This document shows positions 24,236 to 36,800 of a stretch of 64,000 nt of DNA, in pieces. The notes under the pieces were generated by a model. The model saw only the letters and a list, made by a program, of their open reading frames with translations, made no database searches and was not told the DNA's origin. The position numbers and the translations under genes were made by a program. The stretch is from Branchiostoma floridae. Lineage: Eukaryota; Chordata; Leptocardii; Amphioxiformes; Branchiostomatidae. The stretch is taken from the NCBI RefSeq assembly GCF_000003815.2, contig NC_049995.1, positions 5,791,552-5,855,551 on the forward strand, read 5' to 3'. Numbering within the stretch: the stretch's first letter is position 1; every line of letters starts with the position of its first letter.

Positions 24236-24704
24236 AAAGGGCACACATACTCTTCTCAAATGTTAAAGATGAACTTGGATGCTCTGTATACCAAAGATTA
24301 CGTGAAAAAAAGGGTAAATTGAATCATTGACACCCACACCCATACCAGCAGGATGATACAGAGTTGAACACAAAAATTGAAATTTGGGCACTTTTTTTCG
24401 TGACCCACTGACGTAAGTAGCCCTGGTGCTCGTTCCAAGAATTTATAGCCATAAGGAGTTTGATACCATATGAAAGGAAATCACACACGCTTTCTATTGA
24501 TATATAACACATCAAAATTGATGCAGAAACAACGGAAATATGATCAGCCAAAGTTAATATTCCAAACTTTTTGTGCCGAGTTTAGTTGGATACTTGTCAA
24601 TGTAACACCACTATGGATACCATGAGTGCAGTTATCATCTTGGTAAGGGATACCTGTATATATACCACACTAATGTTACTTTTACTGCACTTGTGCACTT
24701 CTTG

Positions 24705-26127
24705 TTTGTTTGTTTGTTTATTTATTTCGATTTCCAATAAGATTTTACAATGATTATCATAAACTCTATTCTTCCTGGAGTCGTCTAACAACATTACAAA
24801 ACAAATTCTTGAATGAATGGATGCCTTGTTGGCTGTGATCATGCCATATTCTGTGACTTTAGGTCTTGTTACAACGTTTAGATTTGTCTATTTTGAAAAG
24901 TTAGCCATCTTTTTTTCCCCACCTTGGTTTTCGCACTTAGATTTAGTTCCTCGATCCTGTGTTAGACAAAAAATACAATATACAGACAAAAAAGGGGCCG
25001 ATGCCATGAATTTCGAAAATGCCGTTTTTTTTCTTTAAATTGAAAATGCATCCCCTATCATACACTGTTTTCCTGAGACCATTCAATAAAAACAATATGT
25101 TAAAAAAAGAACACGCCATTGAGAAGAAAATTGAAGTACAGGGAAGGGATATTCTTATGTATAGATATTAGGCATAAATATTCTTGGCATCGGTTTTTTT
25201 ATAGATGATAGTCGCTGTGTGTATTTTATCTCACAAGGAGTACATAATCGACCAGTTTTCACTTTGTGCACGGTAGAATGTCCTGCAATACTAACCTGTC
25301 TTGATAGGAGACGCTGTTGGACCGTCTATTGTCACAGTCAAACTTCCTAGAAACATGTATGAAACAGTTCATGTGATGCTTGTGTTTTGTTTTTGCACGT
25401 TACTTCAACATCTATGTTTTCTATGCTTCTATGTTTGTGTTATGCATTTCTTATATCTACTTGTCTGCATTCCGTTTTATTGATTTACGGCGACCCTACC
25501 TTAGAAACACATGGATGCTTACACATGTGTCACATTTGTCCACCATTGTTATAAATCATTAACTTTTGAAAATCTACTCACTGGACTCAAAGGTTATCTT
25601 CTTGCTAATACACTGAGGACTGAGTGCCACACACATAATTGTAGCGTAATGCAACGGAGTCCAATAGACGTAGGCGTCACTGGTAAGAATGACTTACAAA
25701 TGTAAAGTTAACCAGTACTTGGAAACAGGTAAATAGTATTCAGGGGTGGGAGCTATAAAAAGAATTCCAGTATTCAATACATGGTACCGGTTAAGCTAAG
25801 CAAAACAATTACTCAAAAACATATTTACCTACATATCAAACCTCAAGTCTTTACCCCCACTGCAAAGCTGATATTTGTCTGGTTTGTTTTGGTTACAAAA
25901 AGCTCGAAGTCAACTCCGGCATTTCAAAGACTAACAGCCAGGAGATTGTCACCCCCTGTCCTAATGGAGCAGTCCAGCTGTCAGCTAAAGTATTGTACTA
26001 AAGGTCAAAGTATGCCATGGGGCACATTTTCTTTGCCAGATTTTAAAAATACACCTGCTTCAGTCCTCCAGCAGAAAACTAGAGATCCGCCAGGTGCTGT
26101 CGACTGCGCCCTGCCCCCCTCCCCATC
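24705..26127. other. Upstream region of the sulfatase gene
   Basis: It opens with a TTTGTTTGTTTGTTTATTTATT tract next to the foldback element, then AT-rich sequence without recognisable genes. GC content rises from about 25.9 kb toward the sulfatase start, consistent with a promoter and 5' UTR, but no specific element is supported. Confidence 0.4.
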
Positions 26128-29100
26128 ATGGCGCGACTTGTATTGTTCGCCTTCCTGACCGTCGTCCTAACGTTATCCCGAGGAGACGATCGGCCCAACT
26201 TCGTCTTTTTCGTGGCCGACGATTTGGGAATCGGTGATGTCGGCTGCTTCGGAAACGATACGATCCGGTAAGGACGAAGCTCAGAGCCTCTATACGGAGT
26301 ACGATTTTGTTGGCGACGCCTCAGGGGCGGAGGGAATCTTTTACGACGTACTGGTGACGTACTATTTTAGCCTGGTAATCATCCCATTGTGAGTCCGGGG
26401 TTCGTGCGACAGTTGAGATTTAGTTATTATCCAGCTGCTGTGAAAATCAGCTATCAGAAAAAAAAGAACAAGACTTTAGCCAGTGATACACCTACGCATG
26501 TCGGACCATGGGCTGGTTAACGATTTGTTGTTATTTTACAGCGAGGCCGTATACGTAAAAGAACCTAACGTTGACAACGATATTACTACTAATACCTATT
26601 CTGTCCTGGTACGAAACAGCTCAAAATCTCCTGAATTAGGCAAACACGTTGTATGAACTGGGGTGGGGTGGGGTGGGGGCTTCATGTAAAGGCGACAGCT
26701 TTTGCCAAGGAATGCGTTTTATGTTACAGGTGTAATCTGATATTTTAGTCAAGTTTTCTTGTTGTCAGTCTACGTAGTTTACGTAGTTTGCTCAGGGAAA
26801 GTGAGTGCCTACCGCTTTAATGAACTTTGACACACTTTCTTCTGGGTTATTGACCGACAGGATGAACAGTGCCCACGCGTAGTTGCACTAAGAACAGGGC
26901 TTATGGACACAACAAAGCATACAAAGCTCGTGACTTTGTATGTTCTACTACAAACAGTCCCATCAAGTTGTATGACGACTAGTCACGGTTTCAAGTTTGT
27001 TGCTCTATGTTGCTTTCGTCGTCTATTTTGTAATTCTATTCTTGACTATATAGACACGGTGGTCAAAAACGGGCTCAAAACCTCCCATGTCTAGCCGAAT
27101 TCGAACCTTATTCCTTGATGTTCCATCTGACGTAATTCGAATTAGGTCATCTGCGGTCACTGCAGGTAAAACCGTGCTTTCTGGTATTTTCCCCCCAACT
27201 AGCTTGAATCAGGCGAAAAATATAGTTTTTAACCAATATAAACAATTTTCTGGACAGTACATCTATGCTTTCACTTTGTTGCGGACCTGTAATATGTAAC
27301 GAAGCTACTGGCGTTTTTGTTGGTGACCTTGAATATCATAAGTGTTGTTTACACCCGTATCAATTACACCCTCCCGCTATCCGTGCGGCCTGACATGAGT
27401 GCAAACATCGTTTAAGATCTCCACCAAGAAGAGTCCAGCTTAACTCATTGACGGCTCGAAATGACCGCAACGGTTTTCCCGAGATTTCTGTTTTTGGGAT
27501 TTTTAAAAAATGCCTTCGATTTTGAATAATTGGTAATTAAGTGCGAAAAATGCCATTTTTATGCATATTTTTGTCTGTAACTTTGCTTAATATTAAAAAT
27601 CAAAAAATCCCCAAAACAGAAAATTTTATTTGCCTCTCAGATGACGAAAAATATAAAAATCGAGAATTTTCCATGGCACTTGCAATTGCGGCCCATCTTA
27701 TCAAGAGTATGGTCAAATTGAAGGCCTTCCTTGAAACAGAAAATAATCGTCTTTGGAAGCAAAATAGGAACAAAACAGTTATCTCAATTCAAACGGGAAG
27801 ACTCAAACTATCTGAAATTGCGAATTTAATCTTATTTTTAATACATTTTCCTTGTCATAACATTTTGTTTGTTTTGAAATATTTTACGGTTAGCAAATAG
27901 TAGGCCTCTTGTAACCCGATACTCTGTCGAACTCGCATAGCAACGGGTAAGAATACCGTAGCAACCGACCGCCGTGAGATATGTAAAGTCCATCATACGA
28001 AAATTACTGTAATTGTACTCTTTGTGCCAGTAAATTTGCTTACAGATCCATGTAACTGACGTATTTAAATGGTTGTGCTACGACTAACCAACTTAGAATT
28101 CGAAGCAGACACAAACTCTGCAGAAAAAAACTAAAGCAAATGAATCAAAGCTTACAAAAGAAACAAATCAAACATCAAGCCTGAAAAACTTCAATTCTTT
28201 TTTTCCTAGTATCTCCTGTCAAACATAACGTAGTGTATAATTTTTGTTGTTGCATGCATTTTTTTCAGAACTCCAAATATCGACAGTATCGCTGCTAAGG
28301 GAGCCAAGTTGACCCAGCACCTGGCTGCCGCACCTGTCTGTACCCCCAGCAGAGCTGCCTTCCTCACCGGACGATACCCTATCAGATATGGTAAGATCCT
28401 TTTTCCCTAATGTCTTGTTGTATCAACGCCTGTGTCATGCCACGGACAAATTTTCTAACTGGGGTCCAGTTGAGAGCAGAGGTACAGAGACAGCTTTAAT
28501 TACATGGATATGGGATTTTAAAATACCATTGGGAGTCCAATAATCCACCAAACTGATTCCTTTGTAGAAAATTACCATTGTTTTGAGTATTGCCAGTTCT
28601 CAAGTTTCCACAGACAATCAGGTTCAGGTCCGGACCTGGAAATGATCGGGACCTACACCTGAATTTTCTGTACTGGTACCTTCCCCTATCAACAATAGCT
28701 AGATTTTTTTCTTTCTGTCCTTTCACATCTTACTCTTTGACTTTAGATTTATTTTGGCATTCTATGGCATTAGTTATCTGTTATCTGATACTTCAATCTA
28801 AGGAATATTTGTGCTCATTTTACAGCTGCTTTGCACAATTTATTGTGTGGTCGAAAACTTCTTTTTTTTTTGAAACGGCCGAAAATTGGTGCGAGCGCGG
28901 ATGTCATCCGTATAATGAAATCAACATGGCCTTACAACGAAAACTTGAACACATTCTTAGTTAGTTGATGATTGCTATACTCGGTCAGAGGTTGTAGGAA
29001 TCGACCATGAATTATGGCACAGTATTGATTATGGCACTGGATCATTACTGTTTTCTTTTCTTTAATATTTCAGGGATGGCTGGAAGGGACTTACCGATGG

Positions 29101-31844
29101 CTTTTGTACAGCTGGCCATCCCATCCGGTTTACCGAGGTCAGAGGTCACATTGCCCCAACTGGCAAAGGATCATGGGTACCAAACAGCATTACTGGGTGA
29201 GTTTAGATTAATTTATTTAAAAATCTAAAGGGTATTCTCTTCAGTTACCAAGCAGGTTCTCAAAAGTAGAGGAATTGTTTTTGGTGTATCTGCGTACCTG
29301 TCTGTTTGCTTTTTCGGATACCTGTGGTCATATTTGGACCTTTTGAAGGATTGAAATGAAAGCTTTTGGCTGGACAGTTAGTAGGATCTTATTAGTAGTT
29401 TGGTTACTTCTTTTTCTTTACAGGAAAATGGCATCTTGGTCTAAACTGCGCATGGGCAGGAGACCACTGCCACCACCCCAGTGATTTCGGTTTCGACTAC
29501 TTTTACGGACTTCCCCTTAGCAACGGCCTAGACTGTGATCCAGAGGCAAAACAAACGATTGGACAGTATATTGCCCGGCTTCTTTACCGTCACCTGCGGT
29601 TGTGGGAGATATCGACGTCTATTTTTGTTGTCATCTTGGCTCTCAAGTACTTCAAGTACATTCAATGGAAAACGTTGTTTCTTTTGTCCACATTTGGTTG
29701 GTCACTTGTGGCCTGTCCTTACGTAGCCCTGACCAATGGGAGACGCCTAAACTGCGTGATGATGAGAGATGATGACATCATAGAAATGCCATTCAACATC
29801 TCCACCATCACTCCAAGAATGACACTAGAAGCCGTTAGATTCCTCCAAGAAAGCAAAACCAAAAACGAACCCTTCTTATTGGAGGTCTCCTACTGGAACG
29901 TGCACACTGCCCTTGTTCCTTATAAGGAATTCCGCGGGAAAAGTCGACACGGTCTCTATGGCGACAGCGTGGAGGAGATGGACTGGAGTATCGGGGTTGT
30001 CATGGCAACGTTAGAACGGCTCGGTCTGACGGACAACACGTTTGTGTACTTCACGTCTGACAACGGCGGCCATATTGAAACTGGGGAAGAAGGAGGGTCG
30101 AACGGCATATATAAGGGTAAAATAAAACAATAGTTATGATCCATAGAATTGATGCAAATAGGGACACCAACATGGCGGTCAGCACCTGCCTGCTTCATTG
30201 ATATGGAAAGTAGATGAACACACAATTGGAAATATATATATACAAGCTACACATGAATTAAGATTCAGAATGAATTTTATACAGAAATGGGGCCCTCACA
30301 ATTCGTTGGTCTGTCACATCGCACAATTAAAATTTGATAGCATTCGCATTTCATCAAATCAAGCTCATCGTTTTTGCAAAACTTATAAAAATCCTTATCA
30401 TACATCATGATGTTTTGCTTTCACAGGAGGCAAAGGCCAAGGAGGCTCTGAAGGGGGAATCCGTATGCCTACAGTTGTGCAGTGGCCCAGGTATTTTCAA
30501 AACAACACCCTAATATCTAACTCTATCCCGTTAACAACGTAACTACATCTTAGCGATTCTAAATTGATCTTAAAGTTATAATCCAACACATTGCTCGTTT
30601 TACATCGATTCATACAAAACATTTGCCAAATGAATCACTTAATGCAATGCTGTGGGTTCTCTTTGCGCATGCCTAGCTAAGATGCCTTTATTTCATGTAG
30701 CGAAGGTAAGCTTTATCCGTAGGGTAACCTATATCGTTTGTTTCTTAAAACAGTACATTCGGGTATATCAAGTTGACGGATGATGGATGAGAATTGCAAC
30801 ACTTTCAAAATACAATATACTGCATTTTTTAAACCACCGTTCGTCGAATTTGATATCCCTAAACACCTTGTTCTTAAAAACAACGGGTATAGGTTAACCC
30901 ACGGATAAAGGTGAACTAGCGTTACCTGCGGGTTCAGTTGGGATCTGCCAGGTAGAAATGTATATACTTTGTAATTGTTACAGGAAGATCAAGCCCGGTA
31001 CTGTAGTAACAGAGGCCACCAGCCAGATGGACATTTTCCCCACGGTAGCAGACATCCTCAAGGCCCCACTTCCCCAGGACAGGGTGATGGACGGGCGGAA
31101 CATCTTGCCGTTGCTAGGCGGGGCCCTGGTGACGTCACCTCATGAATTCCTGTTCCACTACTGTGGGGGACATCTACACGCTGTTAGGTACATGCCAAGG
31201 GAAGGTGAGCTTGTTTGTTACAGGTTTGCGATAGAAAAACATGTATTGGTTTTACTGGCGTCCATGGGCGTAGCCATTCTGTTTCCCTAAGGGAGTGGTC
31301 TATGATGGGAAGGGATGTCGTCATTTTAATGTCTTAATTATGACATGGAATGTTATGAGCGTGTTTTTGTGATAGCAAAACCTATATTGGCTTTTCTGGC
31401 GTCCTTGGGCGCAGCCATTTTGTTTTCCAAGGAGTGGTGTATGATAGAAAGGGATGTTCCGTTTTTCCTACAGGAAATGTTACGTGGAAAGCCCACTTTG
31501 TTTCCTACAACTGGGACCCCGGTACTACAGGCTGCTTCTCCCTGCGCATCTGCCGGTGCGCAGGTCAAGAGGTCACCTACAATGATCCGCCATTGCTGTA
31601 TGACGTCACTAGCGATCCCACTGAAGACCGACTAATCAGCGTCGGCTCTGACCCTAGATACCCAATAGTCATCGACGTCATCAAAAAGGCCGTGGAAGAG
31701 CATGTAGACTCTCTGACTGAAGTTGAAAATCAGTTCGGGGTGTCAAATTTCATCCCTCGTCCCTGGTTACAGGAATGTTGTAACTTTCCTTTCTGCGATT
31801 GTCAGGAGAATGTCAATTTGTCTTCTCTTCGAATCAACGGCTAA
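26128..31844 (+). CDS. Steryl-sulfatase / arylsulfatase (ARSD-F-L type), 7 exons, apparently intact
   Basis: Exons: 26128-26267, 28269-28390, 29074-29196, 29424-30116, 30427-30490, 30984-31204, 31474-31844. All junctions are GT-AG with continuous phase, giving 577 residues (human steryl-sulfatase is of similar length). The start is the ATG before a signal peptide ([19 protein letters not shown]). Active-site features: ADDLGIGD (metal-binding Asp pair), [13 protein letters not shown] with Cys71 (codon 28339) as the formylglycine precursor, GKWHLG, VHTAL and TSDNGGH. Exon 4 encodes a hydrophobic hairpin (about residues 190-230) between DPEAKQTIG and NCVMMRDD, the membrane insertion typical of steryl-sulfatase and its paralogues, which hydrolyse sulfate esters in the ER or Golgi. 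C-terminal [18 protein letters not shown] and [11 protein letters not shown]-like blocks agree. The substrate cannot be told from sequence. AATAAA lies at 31940-31945, about 95 bases after the stop. Confidence 0.93.
28320..28380 (+). other. Sulfatase formylglycine signature
   Basis: The codons for CTPSR begin at 28339. In this family the Cys of CxPSR is oxidised to formylglycine by the sulfatase-modifying factor and becomes the catalytic nucleophile. The downstream [13 protein letters not shown] matches the extended consensus, which argues the enzyme is functional. Confidence 0.9.
30700..30920. mobile_element. MITE family B in sulfatase intron 5
   Basis: Left arm 30700-30780 and right arm 30841-30920 are diverged inverted repeats of about 80 bp. 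Both contain TTTATCCGT(A/G)GG(G/T)TAACCTATA and, further in, GATATCAA.TT(C/G)ACGA or its near variant. A half copy of the same family is at about 39912-39985 in the menorin gene. Confidence 0.65.
31228..31460 (+). repeat. Internal duplication in sulfatase intron 6
   Basis: Copies at 31228-31320 and 31369-31460 share GATAG.AAAACCTATATTGG-like sequence, CTGGCGTCC.TGGGCG.AGCCATT, and GAGTGGT.TATGAT...AAGGGATGT. The second copy abuts the real exon 7 acceptor. Confidence 0.75.
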
Positions 31845-32621
31845 TCATAAACCATTTGTAAGTTATGGTTTAAAAGCTAGGCGTTTCGGAATGTCGGAAA
31901 ATCAGCACAATCAAAGACAAAGGTTGTGCCTCCGGTTAGAATAAATAGGTTCGCGATTTTAAGTACGTAGACGCAGAGAAATACAGTTGCATAAATGTCC
32001 ATACATACTTTACTATTGTATACGGGACATTCGCCTTTGGCATACTATCCACAAATGGTTTCGCTGCACATATTTTCTCTGTACGTTATCTATTTATCTA
32101 TATTGATTAATCTTTCTTTATATACATACAATCAAAGATATTATAATACTTGATATAATAGTATACATTATTGGTTTCTAATACATCTACGAATTTGTGA
32201 ACTGTATTGTTAGTTCCAACGAAAAAATACCTATGTTTTCGTCACCGGTTTGTTCATCGCCAGAGAACATGTTTTTTTTTTTCAATCAAGTACAAACGGA
32301 GCCTGTATATATCATCATTACAGATGATATGCGGCCCATACAAATAATAACAATCCTTATACTGCTCTTACAACGTAAAGGAAAAGGGTATGTCAAATTA
32401 CAGTGAAGGCCTCAAATACGTTATAATTTCTGTTGTGATCTATGCAGTATTACCATCAACTAAAATCTTTAAAAACATTTGTACCTGTGGGCACTTATAA
32501 TAGCAAATAAAACTAGCACTAGGAATAAGATGTTCAAAAGCCAATGGTAAAAAGGAATGCCAGATATATAAAACCATATATGGCCACGCAAACTTGGTCT
32601 ATCGACTATTGTGCGAACTCT
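31845..32621. other. Sulfatase 3' UTR and intergenic spacer
   Basis: AATAAA at 31940-31945 is the best polyadenylation signal. The rest is AT-rich without recognisable genes. Confidence 0.5.
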
Positions 32622-33691
32622 TTATTACCTCCATGAAATGTCATGGAGGTTATATTTTACCCCGCGTTTGTCTGTCTGTGTGTGTGTCTGTGTGTGTGTC
32701 TGTGTGTAAACAACATAACTCAAGAACGGCTGGGTGAATTGGTTTCATACTCGGTGTGTTGGTAGTGTGTGATGAAAGCTGGAAATGATTACATTTTGGA
32801 CCCCTAGCGACTTCCCTTGGTACTGCAGCGCAACTTCCGGTTTTGCTATCTCGTGTTCTGAACATGCTATGGTCACGACTTTAAAGTGTAAGATAGCTCT
32901 TGTGCTCAGGAAGAAGTGACATAAGTTTGGGCCCCCTAGCGGCTAGTTTTGGGAAAGCAGGGGCATTTTTGTCAAAAACTTCTGACGAGGATAACTCAAG
33001 AAGGGAACAACGGATTTTCATGATTTTTGGTATGTAGGTACCTTAGACAATGTTGTACAAGATAAGATACTAATTATGCAAAATAGGCGTACATTTGCAT
33101 AATTAATGAGGATATTCTATCATAGCAGTTTTTTCAATGTATCTCTTGTCCCGGACGTGATATGGTCGTGACATTTAGGTGGTAGATAGTTTTTAGCGTC
33201 ATAACAAAGTGGGGCAAGTTTCAGCCCCCTAACATGTAATTTTAGAACTGCAGGGGCGTTTTTGTCAAGACACTCCAAAGAGGATAACTGCAGAAGGGAT
33301 TGACGGATTGGCATCATATTAGGTATGCAGGCACCTTAGGCAAAGATGTTCATAATGATATACATGTTATGCAAGTGAGGACTTCATTTGCATAATTAAT
33401 GAGGAAATTGTATAATTCCATTGTTTCCAATAACTGGACTTCAATAAATGTAACACATGTTAATTATGATAGGTGGAATATAAGCAGATACCAAATATGG
33501 TAATGAGGAACTTATTTGCATAATTTATGTAAAAATTGCAAAACCGCTTTATGATTAATAATGGAAATTTTATAATTGACATGTGTACGCCTGTCAATGA
33601 TGAACAACACCATGCATAAATTATGTTAATGTATTAGTCAATTGCATGAAATTTACAAAAGCTCTAAATTTTCATGGAGGTATGAGGTCGC
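32622..33691. mobile_element. Non-autonomous DNA transposon, 1.07 kb, hAT-like
   Basis: The element is flanked on both sides by CGAACTCT (32614-32621 and 33692-33699), an 8-base direct repeat as expected for a hAT-type target duplication. The ends share an inverted TACCTCCATGAAA: the left end folds as CCTCCATGA-AATG-TCATGGAGG, and the right end has TTTTCATGGAGGTATGAGG. The interior has a GTGTGTCTGTGTGT tract and several GCATAATTAATGAGGA-type repeats but no transposase ORF. A decayed relative is at 5.75-5.96 kb. Confidence 0.65.
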
Positions 33692-33893
33692 CGAACTCTA
33701 GTTTGGAATTCTTTTCTTCTTTCACTCAACTAAGTTATTTGATTAAAAAGTTTTTCTTTGAATTTATAAATGTCATAAAAATGTCAACTCTCACTGTACA
33801 AAAGACTTCCTCAGCGTAGGTCAATCGGCTATCTTTCACAACTACATATTAAATTTGTAATTTTCTATAAGTACAATATCATTGACCATCGTG

Positions 33894-36800
33894 TTAAGTC
33901 TCTTCTATAGCTTTCTTAAACTCCTTCATGACCCGTGGAATTAGGTCATAGAAGACCCGAGTGTGGTCGAAGTTGTTCCTGACGAATACCAAGTCTGTGA
34001 CGTCAACACTGTACGTTTCCTGTTCCGGCCAGCCCGCCCAGATGTACAAGTTGTAGAGTGCAGACTGGTTGAGTAACCAACTTAGGTTATCCCATGATCC
34101 ACGGACCTGATTCAGATCAAAACATATGTTGAACTTATTATAGAGATTGCTAAACTTTCTTTCCAACACTGAATTAATAGGGACTTACCCTAAATTTTCG
34201 GTCGAACTCCGTCAACCTTGTTCACAGAATGACCCTCTCTATCCCCAGCAGTGACGTCAGGAACACGCCACTTTTGCAGGATGGGGTCATAAGTATCAGA
34301 AAGTCTATGCCGCCCCCCGTCTCTGTTGAGCGTGGGCCGGTGGGCTCTAATGTGCACTGCCTCCTTCACTCCTCATGCTAAGATATGTTGAACTTCTTTT
34401 TTGTATTTTTGCTTTTAGACGGGATGGGTTTGTCTAGACGTCTACGAGATCGGTCTATCGGGCTTTTTGCAACGCGTTAACGACGGGCAAAGCAACATTA
34501 CCGGAAACGCCTGCCTCGTCACCCAGACCAGACATATTTTGAAGTAACATACATTCGCATAATTTCACCAGGTGCCATTATACCGCCACCTCAAAAAAAA
34601 AAAAACCTTTTTGTTATAGAGGCCTTCTCAAGATTGTCTTCAACACCTAAATACCTGAATTGTATTACATTTAGGATATTTAACATCCGCTGTTCAAGAT
34701 AATCTTGGGAAGACCTCTATACTAACGTTTTTTGAGGTGGCAGTATTATGGCATCTGATGGTACTATGATAGTCGATGTTAATCTTTTCCAGGACGGATT
34801 TTGATAAAACGGTCAAGTTTTGTGTTACGGAGTCCAGCTTTAAAAATCTGGTAGAAAAATTGTGACCCTTTCCATGTTTGACCTGTAGATCCCTGTAGTA
34901 GAATAGTAGCTCACATGCTGGAGTAACAATTGATTATGACGGGGATGACATCCTCGTGTCATTTCAATCTTCTGACTGTAGATCGTAAATACGATCTCGT
35001 ACTCTATGAACCAAAACAAACCCGACAAATTCATTTGAATTGCAGTGGGGATAAAGACTTCGGAGGTGAATGTGTTTTGATACAATTGTTTTTGCAATGC
35101 TTAAACGTGCATTGCACTGGAAAGTTAATTTGATACCTCCCCGAAGGTACTGTGCGTAAAAGGAACCATTCACGACTTACTTGTCTGACGTCCACACTGA
35201 AAGTCACGACCTGTGTCAGGTTGGCACACATCCGGGATATCTGCTCAACCTGGGCACGAGAGTAACCCTCCAGCGGACTTACTGGTCTCATCGCAAAAAC
35301 TGAAGAAAAAACACAACGTTGTCTTAGAATACATGATTAAAGAACCAGATATTGAGCAACAATAAGCTTTCTGTAATCAATGAATTTATACAATCTATTC
35401 CTTATGGCTTATTACTAATGTGTTAATTTTTAGGCTACGAATTCAATGCTAACCAAAAGAGGTGTCAGGACAACAATCTTCTTTGTACAGAAGCCTACTT
35501 TTCGGTGGTCGTTTGTTACTTCTTCATCGGGGCTGGTTCTATTTTGTATTGAAAATAGATGTCGCTGCTAATTAACAGAGGCGGTCTAAAGGGACCAATG
35601 GGGGCTGCACGAGCAACCTCAATGGAGGTTCATTGAGCTCCATTGAGCTAGCTCCAAACACTATGAATGTAAACACATGGCACACGTCACATTTAATAAT
35701 TTCTTAGACCTCTAGTACGTACGTACGTACATATACTAGGTCCATGCACTATGAATACAAACACGTGGTTCACGTCACCTTCAAGAAATTGTTAGGGCTC
35801 CACGGAGGAGTCAAATTATTAGGACGTATTAAAATGACAAACGTACCGCGCGGGTAGATCCGCTGGAAATGTTTCATCAAAGACGACGTTTTAGTGACGG
35901 TCTGTCACTTTTCTCATGACAATACTGACTGGTTCTATTTTGCACTGCAGCTAGGTGTCGCTGCTAACAGATGCGGTCCCAAACGTAAAGTATTTACACA
36001 TATAACGTTACATACTAGGTTCTCACGGTATCTCACCTATGGAAACGTGAGGAAACATATTGACAATAGGGTCGATGAACGTCTCCTTGCTGAAGAGGCC
36101 AGGAATCTTTGCTTTCAACATGACAGGGCTTCTTAGGTCTTCGCTTCGTCTTTGGAAAACCTGTTAACGTTATAATAAAAAAAAATCTAGATGATAAAAT
36201 GTTGCGGAGTAGGGTTTGAAATCCACTCAACATGCATGGACATACACTAATACTCTCCAAATAGAATCGGGACATAAAGAAAACACAACAAAAAAGAAAG
36301 CCCAACAGCAACAACAAAAAAAACATGACAAAAACAGCCGGAGCTGAATCGACGCTTGGAGAGTAGATATAAACAAGATAACAGTTACTCAAACAACTGG
36401 AAAACTTAATAGGCGGTCAGGCGTTTCAAGCAGCTTCCACGTCAGTGACTAAGGAATGTTTATAGTATACATGAATATTTTGACCTTCATCGACACAACA
36501 TGGGCACACATAATTGTTTGAGCAAATGTGGATTATCTTTTCATTCTATAGCTAGTTTCTAAAGAAGGACAAAATATCCAGACATCTTACGTTATTACAA
36601 CGTTAACCAGGGTTGTCTATTTTTGTGTGTATTTTAATGGCAGGTAAACATTTACCTCTAGAGCAGGAACTACTGAGCCGACACTATGGAACTCCAGCAT
36701 GATACCCTGTTGCCTCATCTTTGCAACGTCCAGCCACTCTTCCAAAGTTATGACGTCACTTCCGGCGACTGACGCGTCATCAGACATGATAGGGACGTTG

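Larger units (their letters stand above)
22906..24704. mobile_element. Inverted-duplicated (foldback) Tc1/mariner-like transposon
   Basis: The left arm (22906-23865) and the reverse complement of the right arm (24020-24704) align through ordered blocks: GTGTGGTATA, ACTCATGG..TCCATAGTG, AACTCGGCACAAAAAGTTTG, ATTTCCGTTGTTT.TGCATC, GATTTCCTTT.ATATGGTATC and GTGTTCAACTCTGTATCATC, then transposase-coding sequence. The left arm has about 270 extra bases (23.03-23.30 kb). A spacer of about 155 bp separates the arms. Both arms contain transposase remnants pointing toward the centre. Confidence 0.85.

Noticed and set aside
27541-27900. 119-codon AT-rich ORF in sulfatase intron 1
   Set aside because: Lys/Asn/Ile-rich, no domain, no splice signals linking it to the gene; expected by chance in an A-rich intron.
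35894-36136. Plus-strand ORF over menorin exon 11
   Set aside because: Antisense shadow of the exon at 36160-36037, which joins in phase to its neighbours and matches family motifs.
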